Assembly: GCA_039179965.1 (NCBI GenBank) | Contig: JBCDEC010000237.1 | Span: forward strand, 1-7,405 | Direction of reading: 5' to 3' | Source: Marinibacterium sp039179965 | Lineage (GTDB): Bacteria > Pseudomonadota > Alphaproteobacteria > Rhodobacterales > Rhodobacteraceae | Length of the DNA: 7,405 bases | Shown here: positions 5,524 through 7,405 of the stretch, in pieces | Numbering within the stretch: the stretch's first letter is position 1 | How the letters are laid out: every line of letters starts with the position of its first letter | Translations under genes and position numbers: made by a program | The notes under the pieces: generated by a model | Seen by the model: the letters and a program-made list of their open reading frames with translations, nothing else | The model's database searches: none | Told to the model about the DNA's origin: nothing

Positions 5524-6441
5524 ATGCGATTGATCGTTATGGGCCAACAGGCCTTTGGCAAAGACGTGCTGAGCCTGCTTCTCGAGACCGGGACAGACGA
5601 GGTCGTGGCCGTCTATTGCGAACCGGACAAAGACGGCAAACCGGCCGATCCGATCAAGGAATTGGCGCTGGAAAACGGCCTGCCCGTCGAGCAGCCCGCC
5701 AATTTTGATGATCCGGCGACGGTGGAGACACTGGCGGGCTACAAGGCCGATCTGATGGTCATGGCCTTCGTGAACGTCTTCGTGCCTGAAGCTGCGCGCG
5801 ACACGCCGACCCATGGCTCGATCTGTTTCCATCCTTCGCTCTTGCCACTGCACCGGGGTCCATCGGCCGTCAATTGGCCAATTATCATGGGCGCTACAAA
5901 GTCCGGCTATTCCTGGTTCTACCCGTCCGACGGGCTCGACGAAGGCGACAGCCTGCTGCAATGGGAATGTGACATCGGTCCGGATGACACGGTCATCGAT
6001 CTCTATTTCAAGAAGATTTACCCCAACGCCGTGGAGAGCGTGCTCACAGTATGTGACCTCTTCCGCGCCGGGAGCCCGCCGCATATCGTGCCCGACGAGG
6101 CAGAGGCGACCTATGAAAGGCGCTGCGTCAAGAAGCATGCGCAGATCGACTGGCACAAGCCGGTCGGACAGATCTACAACCTCATTCGCGGAACCAACCC
6201 CGCCCCCGGGGCCTGGACGACGGTCAATGGTGAGGAACTTGGCATCTATGACAGCGCCCGGTTGCCCGGAGATGGGATTTCTGGCCGAATCCGGGAAATC
6301 ACCAGCGAAGGCATTTCGGTCCAGGCCGTTGGCGGACGGGTCTTGATCAAACGCGTCAGACCGGCGGGTCAATCCAAGATGTCCGCGACAGATTGGGCGA
6401 ACGCGGTCGGGCTGAAGCTCGGCGATTCATTCGGCACGTAA
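5524..6441 (+). CDS. Formyltransferase-fold protein resembling the ALDH1L1 10-formyl-THF hydrolase domain
   Basis: The product is 305 residues. The N-terminal Rossmann-like formyl_trans_N domain (about 1-180) begins MRLIVMGQQAFGKDVL and contains PDKDGKPADP, GSICFHPSLLPLHRGPSA and SDGLDEGDSLLQ. The C-terminal formyl_trans_C domain (about 205-290) includes QIDWHKP...YNLIRG and PGAWT. The closest match I recall is the N-terminal hydrolase domain of ALDH1L1, not tRNA-Met formyltransferase. The catalytic pair is intact: His103 and Asp139, spaced 36 apart as His106/Asp142 in ALDH1L1. Two residues before the His, where Fmt and PurN have Asn and ALDH1L1 has Ile, this protein has Cys101. There is no ACT domain (as in PurU), no carrier domain and no aldehyde dehydrogenase domain. 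GGGAGG (5512-5517) lies six bases before the ATG. Likely ligand is 10-formyl-THF; the partner is unknown. Its place between Frc (makes formate) and Fhs (makes 10-formyl-THF) suggests formyl transfer involving formyl-CoA, a hydrolytic valve, or formylation of an unidentified substrate. Fold is sure, function open. Confidence 0.88.
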   Translation: MRLIVMGQQAFGKDVLSLLLETGTDEVVAVYCEPDKDGKPADPIKELALENGLPVEQPANFDDPATVETLAGYKADLMVMAFVNVFVPEAARDTPTHGSICFHPSLLPLHRGPSAVNWPIIMGATKSGYSWFYPSDGLDEGDSLLQWECDIGPDDTVIDLYFKKIYPNAVESVLTVCDLFRAGSPPHIVPDEAEATYERRCVKKHAQIDWHKPVGQIYNLIRGTNPAPGAWTTVNGEELGIYDSARLPGDGISGRIREITSEGISVQAVGGRVLIKRVRPAGQSKMSATDWANAVGLKLGDSFGT

Positions 6442-6452
6442 CCGACGTACTT

Positions 6453-6472
6453 TTGGGCAGGGAGAGACCCAA
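6453..6472 (+). promoter_or_regulatory. Small hairpin displaying the fhs ribosome-binding site in its loop
   Basis: TTGGG (6453-6457) pairs with CCCAA (6468-6472), and the ten-base loop contains the GGGAG ribosome-binding site (6460-6464). The stem ends one base before the ATG at 6474. Display of the site in a loop would keep it accessible. A five-pair stem can occur by chance, so a role is only possible. Confidence 0.3.
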
Positions 6473-6473
6473 C

Positions 6474-7405
<932 letters not shown>

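Noticed and set aside
5476..6372. Minus-strand open frame (298 codons) opposite the formyltransferase gene
   Set aside because: It is a composition-driven shadow of a plus-strand gene with clear domain motifs and a ribosome-binding site.
5524..6441. Naming this gene fmt (methionyl-tRNA formyltransferase) or purU (formyl-THF deformylase)
   Set aside because: The motifs fit the ALDH1L1 hydrolase domain better than Fmt, the catalytic-motif Asn is absent, there is no def neighbour, and the N-terminal ACT domain of PurU is missing.

Overview
The window reads as GC-rich alphaproteobacterial chromosome, most likely a marine Rhodobacterales (Roseobacter-type) genome. This placement is an inference from base composition, codon use, strong Shine-Dalgarno sites and the gene families present; no taxonomic marker is included. 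All six genes I support lie on the plus strand.

Layout: (1) positions 1-1210 hold the 3' part of an OpgG/OpgD-family periplasmic glucan biosynthesis gene, cut by the window edge. (2) Positions 1211-1649 hold no convincing gene. They contain a palindrome beside an AT-rich patch, a possible worn transposase tail on the minus strand, and a candidate sigma70-type promoter overlapped by a TGGT/ACCA operator-like site. (3) 1650-2354 encodes a GntR/FadR-family regulator. (4) 2412-4172 encodes oxalyl-CoA decarboxylase (Oxc). (5) 4192-5466 encodes formyl-CoA:oxalate CoA-transferase (Frc). (6) 5524-6441 encodes a stand-alone formyltransferase-fold protein that resembles the N-terminal hydrolase domain of 10-formyltetrahydrofolate dehydrogenase (ALDH1L1). 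(7) 6474 to the window end is the first 310 codons of formate-tetrahydrofolate ligase (Fhs).

The genes from 1650 onward look like one regulated operon with short gaps (57, 19, 57 and 32 bp) and a clear ribosome-binding site before each gene. Together they describe oxalate breakdown feeding folate C1 metabolism. Frc moves CoA from formyl-CoA to oxalate, Oxc decarboxylates oxalyl-CoA to formyl-CoA and CO2, and Fhs activates the released formate as 10-formyl-THF using ATP.

The formyltransferase-like protein is the unexplained member. If it hydrolysed 10-formyl-THF it would oppose Fhs. Its placement between Frc and Fhs raises the untested idea that it transfers formyl between formyl-CoA and THF, or acts as a valve on the 10-formyl-THF pool. 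This protein, and the competing hairpins just upstream of its start codon, are the most interesting parts of the window.
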